Assembly: GCF_003966975.1 (NCBI RefSeq)
Contig: NZ_AP018437.1
Coordinates: forward strand, 1,922,001 to 1,986,000
Length of the DNA: 64,000 nucleotides
Origin: Pelolinea submarina
GTDB taxonomy: Bacteria; Chloroflexota; Anaerolineae; Anaerolineales; Anaerolineaceae
Direction of reading: 5' to 3'
In this document: piece by piece, positions 15,056 to 24,250 of the stretch
How positions within the stretch are numbered: the stretch's first letter is position 1
How the letters are laid out: each line of letters opens with the position of its first letter
Translations under genes and position numbers: made by a program
Notes under the pieces: generated by a model
What the model was told of the DNA's origin: nothing
The model's input: only the letters and a program-made list of their open reading frames with translations
Databases searched by the model: none

Positions 15056-17620
15056 ATGTCTAAGAATAATGCCTTCAGATTGCTGTTTACAATGGGATTG
15101 CTGCTTGTAATATCGCTGGCTTGCGATATTTTTAGCAGTACGGTGGCCTGCAATGTGCCGGACCTGATCGATGCCATCAACGATGCCAACGCAGACCCGG
15201 GCGCCAGCACGCTGGAGCTGTCCACGGAATGCATCTACACGCTGACAGCGGTTGATAACTCGGCTACCTCAGCGTTCGGAGGCTCCACTTTCGATTACGG
15301 GGATAATGGCTTACCGCAAATCACCACACCCATCACGATCAACGGCAACGGAGCGACGATTATCCGGGACAGCGGCGCCCCTGATTTCCGCATCTTTTAC
15401 ATCACCGAAACCGGCAGTTTGACGATCAACGACCTGACACTCCAAAATGGATTCGCGGATGAGCCCGGCTCCGCTTTCCCCAGTTCCGGCGGCGCCATCT
15501 ACGTCGATAAAGGTATCTTGGAAGCAAACAACGTCACCATGCTGGACAACCAGGCCAGCTTCCACGGAGGCGCGATTTTCGTATGGGGATCAACGACAAC
15601 CACCCTCAACGGCTCAATCATCGACAACAACACTGCCCCACACGGCGGCGGTATTTTTGTGTATAGCAGCAGTGGGCTGCTTTCGGTCAATGACAGCGAG
15701 GTGACGAATAATTCCGCCACCACTGATGGGGGCGGCATCAGTCTGGAATTTGGTGCTGAACTGGAGATCCATAACAGCCTGATCGCCAATAACCATTCAA
15801 GCCGGCGCGGCGGCGGCATTTTCAAAGACGCCGGTTCTGAACGCCTGCCGACCATCCTCAGCGGCACAGAGTTCCGGGAAAATACGGCCGATTGGAGCGG
15901 GGGCGCTGTGTTCATCTGGCGCACCCCTTTGACCATTTCGGGCTGCCAATTTATCGAAAACCAGGCGAACGAGTATGGCGGGGCGTTGGGCTATCAAAAC
16001 AACTCCACGGAAATCGTCCAGATCAGCGGCACGACTTTCGACGGGAACACGGCTGTTTGGAACGGCGGCGCGATCCACTTTTCCGGCGAATTGATGACGC
16101 TTAACAAATGCTACCTTCAGAAGAACAGCGCTGTGAATGGGGGCGCGATCCATAACGGACCGGCGGCGGATTCCAGGTACATCATCCGAGCGGACACCAC
16201 CATGAGCATTACCGGGAGTACTTTTGAGGAAAATAACGCGGACGAGGAAGGCGGAGGTATTTTCAATGAGGGCGAATTGGGCTGCGGGGAATCCTTTTTC
16301 ACCGGCAATTATGCCAAAATCAATGGCGGCGGTATCGCGAACTCGGGTGAATTGGAAGTAATCGGCTGTTCTCTCGACGAGAACAAAGCTGTATCAAAAG
16401 GCGGTGGTATTTACAACATGCTAAGCTCCGAGATCCGGGCATCGGATCTTACCCAAAATTCGGCAGCGGAAGGCGGAGCCATCTACAACGATAGAAAGAT
16501 GCTCGTTGCACAATGCTCGCTGGCTGGAAATGAAGCCGCTACTTTAGGCGGAGGCATTCACAATACCGGTACGGTTATAGTCAATGACACTACTTTCGAG
16601 AAAAATAACGCCGAGGCAGATGGCGGTGGACTTAACACATATGACCAGGCTGTTGTCAGCGGCTGTACCTTCGTGAGCAATAACGCTTTACGCGGAGGCG
16701 GTTTGGCTTCCATTGGAGGCAAGACCATTTTGACCAACGATACATTTTCCGATAACACGGCCAAAGATTCGGGCGGTGCAATCTTCAACATGGGCGCGCT
16801 GATCGGGAATACTTCCAGCGGCGGGGAGCTGCAAGCCAATCACATCACGGTCACGCTCAACAACTCGCCGAACGGCGGCGGTGTGGCGGTATCCGGTGGA
16901 TTTGCGAAAATCAAAAACTCTATCGTGGCGCTCAACCCAAGCGGGTTGGATTGCCGGGCATCCAGCGCAGAATTTTCCGGCGCCGGCGAAAACCTGGACA
17001 GCGATGACAGCTGCCCGGATTTCACGCTGAAAGAAGATCCTTTGTTGGATATTCTGGCAAATTACGGCGGTCCAACGCTGACGCACGCGCTGAAAACGGA
17101 CAGCCCGGCTATCGACGCGGCTGCGGACTGCCTGTCCCTGGTCGGTGTGCCGATAACGACCGACCAGCGCGGCCAACCGCGTCCCGCCGGTTCGGCTTGC
17201 GACCTGGGCGCTTACGAAGACGAGACCGGAAAAGCGGCCAAGATTGCGGAACCATGCACGTTTACCGCTTTGGTCAATCTTAATTGCCGCTTGGGGCCGG
17301 ACAACACGCTTTACCCGATAGTGGATAGCTTCAAAGCCGGGCAAAGCGCTCCGGTCGTGGGGCAGAGTTGGGATAAAGTCTTCGCATATGTTGAGGGACC
17401 GAATAATAAGGTCGTGTGCGCTGTGCCGGCCACCTCTAAATTTGGCGCACTGGAAGGGGATTGCGAAGGTCTGGAGGTAATTATTGCCCCGGATGTAGAT
17501 GAATCCTATGAAAAAGAGGAGGAAGAACAAGGCTGCATGGTTCGGCAGCAGACCGGTGCATTGGAGTGCGTGGTGCCTTGCCCGCCCAAAGCGGTTCCGG
17601 GAACACCTTGTACACCGTAG
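15056..17620 (+). CDS. Large secreted beta-helix repeat lipoprotein, choice-of-anchor Q type
   Basis: An 854-residue exported protein. The signal peptide ends ISLAC with Cys23 at a near-canonical lipobox, so membrane anchoring by lipid is likely. Residues about 40-690 form many imperfect repeats with GGGI or GGAI turns (for example NSATTDGGGISLEFG, NSAVNGGAIHNG), the pattern of right-handed parallel beta-helix proteins such as polymorphic outer membrane proteins. The end of the helix has the conserved cap LTHALKTDSPAIDAA ... DQRGQPRP ... CDLGAYE. The C-terminal about 100 residues contain a Cys-rich SH3b-like segment (LNCRLGPDNTLYPIVDSF) and an acidic stretch. ATG 15056 has AGGAGG at 15044-15049. 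Role: cell-surface adhesion or polymer binding, inferred. Confidence 0.85.
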   Translation: MSKNNAFRLLFTMGLLLVISLACDIFSSTVACNVPDLIDAINDANADPGASTLELSTECIYTLTAVDNSATSAFGGSTFDYGDNGLPQITTPITINGNGATIIRDSGAPDFRIFYITETGSLTINDLTLQNGFADEPGSAFPSSGGAIYVDKGILEANNVTMLDNQASFHGGAIFVWGSTTTTLNGSIIDNNTAPHGGGIFVYSSSGLLSVNDSEVTNNSATTDGGGISLEFGAELEIHNSLIANNHSSRRGGGIFKDAGSERLPTILSGTEFRENTADWSGGAVFIWRTPLTISGCQFIENQANEYGGALGYQNNSTEIVQISGTTFDGNTAVWNGGAIHFSGELMTLNKCYLQKNSAVNGGAIHNGPAADSRYIIRADTTMSITGSTFEENNADEEGGGIFNEGELGCGESFFTGNYAKINGGGIANSGELEVIGCSLDENKAVSKGGGIYNMLSSEIRASDLTQNSAAEGGAIYNDRKMLVAQCSLAGNEAATLGGGIHNTGTVIVNDTTFEKNNAEADGGGLNTYDQAVVSGCTFVSNNALRGGGLASIGGKTILTNDTFSDNTAKDSGGAIFNMGALIGNTSSGGELQANHITVTLNNSPNGGGVAVSGGFAKIKNSIVALNPSGLDCRASSAEFSGAGENLDSDDSCPDFTLKEDPLLDILANYGGPTLTHALKTDSPAIDAAADCLSLVGVPITTDQRGQPRPAGSACDLGAYEDETGKAAKIAEPCTFTALVNLNCRLGPDNTLYPIVDSFKAGQSAPVVGQSWDKVFAYVEGPNNKVVCAVPATSKFGALEGDCEGLEVIIAPDVDESYEKEEEEQGCMVRQQTGALECVVPCPPKAVPGTPCTP

Positions 17621-17666
17621 ACCTGAAAAGGTTGCATTTGGATAGTTACGTCACTCTTGGAATATA

Positions 17667-17721
17667 AAAGGTAGGCTGAGCACTTGCCCAGAGAGTAGCG
17701 GAAGTGTCGAAGCCTACCTTT
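17667..17721. terminator. Convergent terminator with a CTGAG...TCGAAG insert
   Basis: 11-bp stem AAAGGTAGGCT (17667-17677) / AGCCTACCTTT (17711-17721). Inside is a second small stem CACTT (17681-17685) / AAGTG (17702-17706), with GAG and TCGA flanking it. It separates the beta-helix gene from the convergent molybdenum hydroxylase gene. The CTGAGC..GTCGAAG core also occurs in two terminators near 52.7 kb. Confidence 0.65.
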
Positions 17722-17749
17722 GATTTTGGATCAGAAAATCTGATTTCAG

Positions 17750-20035
17750 TTACCCAAGTTTCCCTTTCAACCAATCCGCCGAGATGGGGAAATCGCGGCA
17801 GCGCACATTGGTGGCGTGGAAGACCGCATTGGCGATAGCGGGGGCGATGGCGATCATGACCGGTTCGGCCAGATTCTTGGCGCCAAACGGACCCTCCGCC
17901 AGGTTGGTTTCGACGAAATGCGTCTCCATTTCGGGGACATCCAGGGAGGTGGGCAGATGATACTCCTTGAGATTTTTCTTCTGCGGATAACCATCCTTAT
18001 ACGTGAATCCTTCCGTCAGCGCATAGCCGAGTCCCTGGGTAATGCCGCCCATCAACTGGCCGCGCGCGCCCTTGGGGAAGATGATCTTGCCGCCGTCGTG
18101 GCTGGCCCACACACCGGTAACCTGAATTTTTCCGGTTGCTTTGGTGACCTCAACCTGGGCGACTTGCGCGCCAAAGCTGTAGGTGTAATAGGGCGTACCG
18201 GTGCCTTTTTCAAAATCCCAATGGATAACCGGGATCTGCCAATAACCTTGTGAGGACATCTGCAAGCCCATCTCGAAGGCATGGTCGATGACTTCCTCAA
18301 TGGCGACCGGCTCTTCGTTGGGGCCGATGAAATCCTCACCATGGCGTGTGATCTGCTCCAGGGGGCAGCCCAACAGGTCGGCGGCCGCCATATTTAATTT
18401 TTGAATGAGTTTGCCGGCGGTTACCTTGGTGGCATTGCCGCCTACGATGGAGGCGCGGGAAGCTACCGTTGGGCCGGTTTCCGGAGCGGTGTCCGTGTCC
18501 GGGCGCAGCATGACGATGCGCTCGGGTGTAACCCCCAATGTCTCCGCCGCAATCAACGTGAACACGGTGCGGCTGCCCTGACCATAATCGGTCAGGCCGG
18601 ATTGCAGGGTAACGGAATGGTCGCGTTCGACGGTTAGGGTGATGCGGGCGTAATCGATGCCTTCTCCGCCCAAGCCGGACCCGTGGAAGTAACAGGCTAC
18701 GCCGATGCCTTTGAGGACCTCGTCGTTTGCTTTAAAGCCGAGCGATTTTCTTTTATCCGCCCAACCGGACTGGTCCCTGACCCATTCCAAACACTGCGCC
18801 AACCCGGCTTCATGTTGGATCACGTTGCCGGTGAAGGCTTTGTCGCCGGTGCGCAGGCAGTTCTTCAGCCGGAACGCGATGGGGTCCATGCCGATTTTGG
18901 CAGCCAGTTCATCGACGGCCACTTCGGAAGCGGCGGCTGCCTGGGTGTTGCCAAAGCCACGGAAAGCGCCGGCATAACCGTTGTTCGTGTATACCGCTTT
19001 GGTGTCAACTGTGGCGGCTTCGTAGCGGTACGCGCCGGCCAAATGCATGGAAGCGCGCCAGGAGGATAGGGGCGTTTGCGAGGCGTAGGCGCCGCTGTCG
19101 GCCAGGTATTCGGTCTTGGCCGCGCGAATGACGCCGTCCTTGCTCATGCCGATCTTCAGGTGGGCATACGCCGCCGCGCGCTTATAGGAGGTTGCCAGGG
19201 ACTCTTCACGGGTGAGGACCAGACGCACCGGCCTGCCGGTAATCAGAGCCAGTTTGGCGGCCTGACCGGTGAACTGGTAAACGTGGTCGTCCTTGCCGCC
19301 GAAGGAACCACCTACGGGGGGCTGAATGACGCGCACAGCTTCCCCGGTCAGGCCCAACATACCGGCCGCATTGTCGCGGTTGATGTGCGGGCTTTGGTCG
19401 TTGGCGAAAACCACCACCGTGCCGCCCGGTTCGGGGATGGCGAATACGCCTTCGGTTTCGATGTAGCCGTGTTCCTGGGGCTGGAAGTTGTAAGATTCGT
19501 CCACCACTATGTCGCATTCAGCCAGAATGGGATCTGGATCGCCGTTGCGTACGAGGTGGGTGACGAGCAGGTTGCCATCGCCGATTTGCGGTTCCAACGG
19601 AACGAGCGCCGCATCCGGGTCAAGCGCTTTGTGCATGTCCGACACGACCGGCAGCTCTTCCAATTTGAGCTTGATGGCGGCCACGCCGGCAGCCGCGGCG
19701 GCTTCGCTTTCGGCGGCTACCACAGCGATGGGATCGCCGACATAGCGTACTTTTTGGTAGGCCAGGACGTACATGTCCTTGACCGGCCAGCCAAAAAAGC
19801 CGTGATCCACAAAATCATCGGAAGTGATGGCGGCCACCACACCCTCCACTGCCAGCGCCGGTTTGACGTCCAGTTCGACGATCTTTGCGTGGGGAACGGG
19901 GCTGGTTAGCAGTTTGGCATACAGCATTCCAGGCAGGGTCATATCACCAACGTACTTGGCCTTGCCCAGTATTTTTTCGATGCCGTCGGCCGCTTTGCTG
20001 TTCGGATTTCCTACGTATTTTAAATTCTCACTCAT
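17750..20035 (-). CDS. Xanthine dehydrogenase family, molybdopterin-binding large subunit
   Basis: A 761-residue molybdenum hydroxylase large subunit. It hydroxylates a purine, other N-heterocycle or aldehyde at the Mo centre. Visible: N-terminal hammerhead domain (KILGKAKYVGDMTLPGMLYAK), the Moco-binding GGSFGGKDD, the AFRGFGNTQ loop, GLTDYGQGSRTV, and the catalytic glutamate near the C-terminus in GPFGAKNLAEP. Length is normal for a free large subunit. ATG 20035 overlaps the stop of the 2Fe-2S subunit gene by 4 nt (ATGA), indicating translational coupling. No FAD subunit gene is nearby. The setting next to dihydropyrimidinase and an aminohydrolase favours a nucleobase substrate; this is inference. 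Confidence 0.9.
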   Translation of the reverse strand: MSENLKYVGNPNSKAADGIEKILGKAKYVGDMTLPGMLYAKLLTSPVPHAKIVELDVKPALAVEGVVAAITSDDFVDHGFFGWPVKDMYVLAYQKVRYVGDPIAVVAAESEAAAAAGVAAIKLKLEELPVVSDMHKALDPDAALVPLEPQIGDGNLLVTHLVRNGDPDPILAECDIVVDESYNFQPQEHGYIETEGVFAIPEPGGTVVVFANDQSPHINRDNAAGMLGLTGEAVRVIQPPVGGSFGGKDDHVYQFTGQAAKLALITGRPVRLVLTREESLATSYKRAAAYAHLKIGMSKDGVIRAAKTEYLADSGAYASQTPLSSWRASMHLAGAYRYEAATVDTKAVYTNNGYAGAFRGFGNTQAAAASEVAVDELAAKIGMDPIAFRLKNCLRTGDKAFTGNVIQHEAGLAQCLEWVRDQSGWADKRKSLGFKANDEVLKGIGVACYFHGSGLGGEGIDYARITLTVERDHSVTLQSGLTDYGQGSRTVFTLIAAETLGVTPERIVMLRPDTDTAPETGPTVASRASIVGGNATKVTAGKLIQKLNMAAADLLGCPLEQITRHGEDFIGPNEEPVAIEEVIDHAFEMGLQMSSQGYWQIPVIHWDFEKGTGTPYYTYSFGAQVAQVEVTKATGKIQVTGVWASHDGGKIIFPKGARGQLMGGITQGLGYALTEGFTYKDGYPQKKNLKEYHLPTSLDVPEMETHFVETNLAEGPFGAKNLAEPVMIAIAPAIANAVFHATNVRCRDFPISADWLKGKLG

Positions 20036-20511
20036 TTCGCACCCCCGTTCAGGCGGGATTTGGCAGTCGCTTGAATCGCGTCCACGATCTGCTGGTACCC
20101 CGTGCAGCGGCACAGGTTTTCGCTGATGGCCTCGCGAATATCCTGCCGGGTGGGGTTATTGTTCATCAGCAGCAATGCTTCTCCGGCCATGATCATACCG
20201 GGCGTGCAGTAGCCGCATTGGGTGGCGCCGGCATCCAGGAAAGCCTGCTGCAGGTCGCTGGGTGTGCCATCGGCATTGGAAACGCCTTCGATGGTCAGCA
20301 CCTCTTTTCCGTCCAGGTTGCGCGCCGGAAAGATGCAGGATTTCTCCAAAACTCCATCCACGATCACCGAACAGGCACCGCAATCGCCGTGCTCGCAGCC
20401 GTTCTTGGTGCCGGTCATTTTGAGTTCATCCCGCAGCAGACGCAGCAGCGTAGACTTCGTGGTCACCGGGCAGGTGACCGTTTCTCCATTCAATTTAAAA
20501 GTAACTTCCAT
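20032..20511 (-). CDS. Xanthine dehydrogenase family, 2Fe-2S small subunit
   Basis: A 159-residue iron-sulfur subunit that passes electrons from the Mo centre. The plant-ferredoxin-type cluster is ligated by GCEHGDCGACSV plus a later Cys (LEKSC). The second, four-helix cluster uses CGYCTPGM and CRCTGYQQI. All eight cysteines are present. The start ATG at 20511 has GGGAG upstream. The 125-nt gap between this gene and the amidohydrolase gene contains an AAAGGAGG with no usable ATG behind it; I see nothing else there. Confidence 0.94.
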   Translation of the reverse strand: MEVTFKLNGETVTCPVTTKSTLLRLLRDELKMTGTKNGCEHGDCGACSVIVDGVLEKSCIFPARNLDGKEVLTIEGVSNADGTPSDLQQAFLDAGATQCGYCTPGMIMAGEALLLMNNNPTRQDIREAISENLCRCTGYQQIVDAIQATAKSRLNGGAK

Positions 20512-20636
20512 GCTCTACTCCCATTATCAGTAAAATTGATCAGGGTGTTTTCTATATGACTTTTCACCCGGATTGAATAAATGCTAGGTTCTGATCGATC
20601 GGCCAACCTCCTTTCAAAATTTAAAAATTAATTAAA

Positions 20637-21965
20637 TCACTTCGCCATTTCCCATAATCGATCAGCAGCTTCACGCGTTTTGGCGTGCAGCGCGTCCCAA
20701 TCTGCGTTGAGGACTTGGCCGTTTTTCACTTTAACTTCGCCCGCCACTAAAACGCCTTTGACGTCACCGGCGTTGCGATAGAGCAGCAGTTGGTCGTACA
20801 GGTTGTGATCCTGGACGGGGGTGGGCAGGTCCGCGTCGATCAGCTGCAGGTCAGCCTGCCAGCCGGTTTCGATACGGCCGACTTTTTCAAATCCCAAAGC
20901 GCGCGCGCCGCCCTCGGTGGCCAGATACCAGACCAGATTGGCGGGCATGACCCCCGGATCCTGGTGCTTGGCCTTGTGAATGAGGAACGCGCCGCGCATA
21001 ATCTCGAAGAAATCATCCACGTAACCGTCGCTGCCCAGGCCAACGGTCACACCAGCTTGGACGAGTTCGGGAACGGGGGCGATGCCGCCGCCAACCTCGC
21101 AATTGGAAAGGGGCATGTGGGTCATACGCACACCGCGTTCGGCCATCAGCGCGACCTCATCGGCATCGATCTGCACGCATTGGGAAGCCAGCAATCCCTC
21201 ACCGGCCACGCCTAATTTGTCATAATAGGGTACCGTACGCATCCCGAAAGTCTTCAAGGCGTGTTCGGGTTCGTAAGTGCCTTCGGAGACGTGCGCGTGC
21301 AGAAGAACACCCAGGTCCTGCGCGATCTGATAGGCTTGCCGAATGAATTCGGCCGAGCAGGTGAAGGTGGTGTGGTGGCAGATTAAACCGGACAAGAGCG
21401 CATCGGCGGCAGCCTGGCAGGCTTTGGTGAACTCGACGTTTTCGCGCAAACCCAGTTGGGCGTTCTCTTCTGAAACGCGTTGGGTAGCTTCAAAAGACAG
21501 GATGCCGCGCAGACCCCACTTGCGCACAATGTCCGCCTGCGAGAACAAGCAGCCGGGCAAGGCGTACGGGCCTTCGGTGCAGTCATAAAAACCGGTTACG
21601 CCGCTTTTAAGCATGGTGGCGCAGCGGTAATCCGTGGCCGCGTTGATCATGGCATGGTCGAGGCGATCTTCGATCAGCGGCCACCAGAAATCTTCAAGAA
21701 ATGGCCAAAAACCGGATGGGGCTTTCTTCAGGGGGATGCCGTGGGCTAATACGCCGTATAAATGTGTATGGGTATTCACAAATCCGGGCGCGAGGACCTG
21801 GCCGGGAGCTTCCCAGACCGGGTAGGACGGGTATTTCTTACGCAGATCGGAATTAGAAGCGACATCGGTAATTTGATCCGCGACCACGCGGACACCCCAG
21901 TCCTTTTTAGGGGCTTCTTTGGGGCTGGTGATCAACCATTGGGGCAAGATGAGCATTTCTGACAT
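20637..21965 (-). CDS. Amidohydrolase family deaminase (SsnA/TrzA/guanine deaminase-like)
   Basis: A 442-residue metal-dependent aminohydrolase of the cytosine deaminase/S-adenosylhomocysteine deaminase-like branch. Metal ligands are visible in FVNTHTHLYG, HAHVSEGTYE (second half of the barrel), the MTHMPLSNCEVGGG motif and the catalytic Asp in GLGSDGYVDDFFE. It probably deaminates a purine or pyrimidine-type ring. The start ATG at 21965 has AGGAG just upstream and follows the dihydropyrimidinase stop by 9 nt. Its place between dihydropyrimidinase and molybdenum hydroxylase genes fits nucleobase breakdown. SsnA is possible but not certain. Confidence 0.83.
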   Translation of the reverse strand: MSEMLILPQWLITSPKEAPKKDWGVRVVADQITDVASNSDLRKKYPSYPVWEAPGQVLAPGFVNTHTHLYGVLAHGIPLKKAPSGFWPFLEDFWWPLIEDRLDHAMINAATDYRCATMLKSGVTGFYDCTEGPYALPGCLFSQADIVRKWGLRGILSFEATQRVSEENAQLGLRENVEFTKACQAAADALLSGLICHHTTFTCSAEFIRQAYQIAQDLGVLLHAHVSEGTYEPEHALKTFGMRTVPYYDKLGVAGEGLLASQCVQIDADEVALMAERGVRMTHMPLSNCEVGGGIAPVPELVQAGVTVGLGSDGYVDDFFEIMRGAFLIHKAKHQDPGVMPANLVWYLATEGGARALGFEKVGRIETGWQADLQLIDADLPTPVQDHNLYDQLLLYRNAGDVKGVLVAGEVKVKNGQVLNADWDALHAKTREAADRLWEMAK

Positions 21966-21974
21966 TAAATTCTC

Positions 21975-23354
21975 CTAGATTTTTCGAGGGATGAATTGAC
22001 CGCGGGGAGCTGCGCCAACATATTCACCATGATCAATAATCAATTGGCCGCGCGAAAAGACTTTGACCGGCCAACCGCTTAGCTCAAAACCTTCGTATGG
22101 GGTGTAATCAACGTTTTCGTGCAGGAACGCTGTGGATAATTTGACCGGTTTATGCGGGTCGAACAGGACGATATCCGCGTCCGCGCCGGTAACCAGGGCG
22201 CCTTTGCGCGGATAAAGTTTGTAAGTCTGCGCGGGGCCGGTTGAACAGAAGTCCACCCAGCGGTTGAGCGATAGACGGCCGGTGCGCACGCCATACGTGT
22301 AAAGCAGGGAGGGGCGGGCTTCAATGCCGGGAATGCCTCCCGGGATTTGGGTGAAAGGCGGCAGGTCATCCAAAGGCCGGCCCAGATTTTTGGTGCCGTG
22401 GTAAAAGAACGGGCAATGGTCCGTACCCAGCACACGGAAAGAACCATCGGCAAGCACTTTCCAAAGCGCGTTCTGGTCATCAGCCTTGCGCAGCGGCGGG
22501 GAGCAGATGAACTTGGCTCCTTCAAACCCGGGGGCGGAATAGGCTTCATCGGTCAGCAGCAGGTATTGCGGGCAGGTTTCGCCATAAGCGGCCTGGCCGC
22601 GCGATTGCGCCCGTTGGATGGCTTCCACGCCGAGCCGGGTGGAGACGTGCACGATCAGCACCGGCGCGCCGGCCACCTGCGCAAGGGCCAGCACGCGTTC
22701 CACAGCTTCTCCCTCGGATTCAGCGGGACGGCTGAGGGGGTGATAGCGCGGTTCGGTTTTACCCACGGCGAGGAAATCCGCGCGCAGACGATTGACGATG
22801 GCGTCGTTCTCGGAATGCACGATGGTCAGGCCGCCCGCGTTCCCGACTACTTTCAAGGCGCTCAGCAGTTGGGCGTCATCCAGGCGCATGGCATAGGTGG
22901 TGTAGCACTTAAAAGAGGTTAAACCGGCCGCGATAACAGCGGGGATCTCTGCCAGGGTGTTATCGTTCGTGCGGTCGAGGGTCATGTGGAAGGTGAAATC
23001 GATCACTGCTTGACTGGCAGCCAGGTTGCGGCGGGCGTCCAGCGCGTGCAGCAGGGTTTCTTCCCGCTCGGCTTCCACAAAATCGATCACGGTGGTGGTG
23101 CCCCCGAACGCGGCCGCGCGCGTGCCGGTGAACCAATCATCGCTGGAGTTGCCGGCCGGGGTGGGCATGTCCAAATGCACGTGCGGGTCGATAAAGCCGG
23201 GCAGGACTAATAATCCAGCGGCATCGACCACCTGGTCGGCGCTCAGGTCCTGACCGATGGCCGCGATTTGGCCGTCTCGAATCCCGATGCTCGCCTGAAA
23301 TGTATCTGTGGCGGTCACCAGCGTTCCGTTTTCAATTACCAAATCATATTTCAT
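21975..23354 (-). CDS. Dihydropyrimidinase / hydantoinase
   Basis: A 459-residue cyclic amidohydrolase that opens dihydrouracil, dihydrothymine or hydantoin rings. The zinc-binding DPHVHLD, the carbamylated lysine in TSFKCYTTY, histidines in VHSEND and LIVHVSTRLG, and the metal Asp in GTDHCPF are all visible, as is the substrate-contact stretch ETCPQYLLLTDEAY. Length matches dihydropyrimidinases. The gene is 51 nt after the XRE-cupin regulator and 9 nt before the aminohydrolase, all in one direction. Allantoinase is a weaker alternative. Confidence 0.9.
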   Translation of the reverse strand: MKYDLVIENGTLVTATDTFQASIGIRDGQIAAIGQDLSADQVVDAAGLLVLPGFIDPHVHLDMPTPAGNSSDDWFTGTRAAAFGGTTTVIDFVEAEREETLLHALDARRNLAASQAVIDFTFHMTLDRTNDNTLAEIPAVIAAGLTSFKCYTTYAMRLDDAQLLSALKVVGNAGGLTIVHSENDAIVNRLRADFLAVGKTEPRYHPLSRPAESEGEAVERVLALAQVAGAPVLIVHVSTRLGVEAIQRAQSRGQAAYGETCPQYLLLTDEAYSAPGFEGAKFICSPPLRKADDQNALWKVLADGSFRVLGTDHCPFFYHGTKNLGRPLDDLPPFTQIPGGIPGIEARPSLLYTYGVRTGRLSLNRWVDFCSTGPAQTYKLYPRKGALVTGADADIVLFDPHKPVKLSTAFLHENVDYTPYEGFELSGWPVKVFSRGQLIIDHGEYVGAAPRGQFIPRKI

Positions 23355-23405
23355 ATCGTTTTACCCATATTCACTCACAAGTTCTGAATAATTAGTGCAG
23401 TCGGT

Positions 23406-24029
23406 TCAAAACGCGGGCGGAGTGATCACCGATAGCCAGACCACTTCACTGTCCTCGGAAGCGCACGCCAATTTATTCAACTTGTTGCCCTCAAAATAGA
23501 TTGAATCACCCGGATTAAGAATGTGTTCTTCATCCTCAAGGCCAACCAGCAGCTTACCGACCAGAACAAAGATGAATTCCTCAGTAGGCTTGCGCAGGCG
23601 CCGGGCAATGTTCCCTGAACCTGGAGACAGACGGCCGAAGATGGGTTCCATCGTGTGGGTCAGATCTTTGACCAGCAGCTCATAGTTGACGCCCAAATCC
23701 GGAAAATACAAACGCGGGCGGGAACCGGCGCGCACGATCGGGGAATACTGCATCTCAGACGCAGCTTGGGGACTGTTTTCATTGCTGGCGGCCGCGGTGG
23801 AATAGGATTGGTCGATAATGGGTTCGGAAAAGAAATGGTGGATAGAGATATCCAGTTGTTCGGCGATCAGGCGCAATGAATCCAAAGAGACATTTGTGCG
23901 CTTGTTTTCGACCTGGCTGATAAAAGAGGCGGATAGACCGGTGCGGCGGGCCAATTCGCGCATGCTGAAGCCCAATTCTTCCCGGCGGGCTTTTATCCTT
24001 TGGCCGATCTCATCCTGTTCAAACGACAT
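23406..24029 (-). CDS. XRE-family regulator with C-terminal cupin domain
   Basis: A 207-residue transcription factor. The N-terminal helix-turn-helix (about 10-63) reads IKARREELGFSMRELARRT followed by GLSASFISQVENKR. The cupin domain (about 130-205) with EEFIFVLVGKLLVGLEDEEHILNPGDSIYF should bind the effector. PuuR and SutR have this architecture. ATG 24029 is chosen because AGGA lies 8 nt before it; longer starts add a basic tail without a ribosome site. It is the first gene of the nucleobase operon, and the palindrome in its promoter suggests autoregulation and control of the divergent gene. Confidence 0.9.
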   Translation of the reverse strand: MSFEQDEIGQRIKARREELGFSMRELARRTGLSASFISQVENKRTNVSLDSLRLIAEQLDISIHHFFSEPIIDQSYSTAAASNENSPQAASEMQYSPIVRAGSRPRLYFPDLGVNYELLVKDLTHTMEPIFGRLSPGSGNIARRLRKPTEEFIFVLVGKLLVGLEDEEHILNPGDSIYFEGNKLNKLACASEDSEVVWLSVITPPAF

Positions 24030-24073
24030 ATTTTTTTTCCTATGGTTCTTCATAACCTTCATGTATACAATTA

Positions 24074-24159
24074 AAAATATAGTAAACAAGACCCTTTGTC
24101 AAGTATTACTACGCAAGTGTACAGTAATGCTTGACACCGCATCGCGTTTTTGCTATAAA
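24074..24159. promoter_or_regulatory. Symmetric divergent promoter/operator of the nucleobase block
   Basis: Inverted repeat TGTCAAGTATTACT (24097-24110) and AGTAATGCTTGACA (24123-24136), 13 of 14 positions symmetric, 12-nt centre. Each arm contains a perfect TTGACA -35 box pointing outward. Plus strand: TTGACA (24131-24136), 17 nt, TATAAA (24154-24159) for the luciferase-like gene. Minus strand: TTGACA (24102-24097), 17 nt, TATTTT (24079-24074) for the regulator operon. A regulator bound here would block both promoters at once; that it is the XRE-cupin protein is inference. Confidence 0.8.
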
Positions 24160-24250
24160 TTTAATCAATACAGGGAGTTTTTCGATTTTCAGAAAGATTA
24201 TCCCGTTAGTTAAACGGAAACCTTTTACCAGGTAGAAACAGGAGTTAATG

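Noticed and set aside
16688..17530. 280-codon minus-strand frame inside the beta-helix gene
   Set aside because: Antisense to a repetitive, clearly coding gene; composition is that of a shadow frame.
19076..19909. 277-codon plus-strand frame inside the molybdenum hydroxylase gene
   Set aside because: Antisense shadow of a conserved gene, without ribosome site or motifs.
20512..20636. A possible mini-gene after AAAGGAGG upstream of the 2Fe-2S subunit gene
   Set aside because: Only a TTG directly abutting the site is available and the short product has no features.
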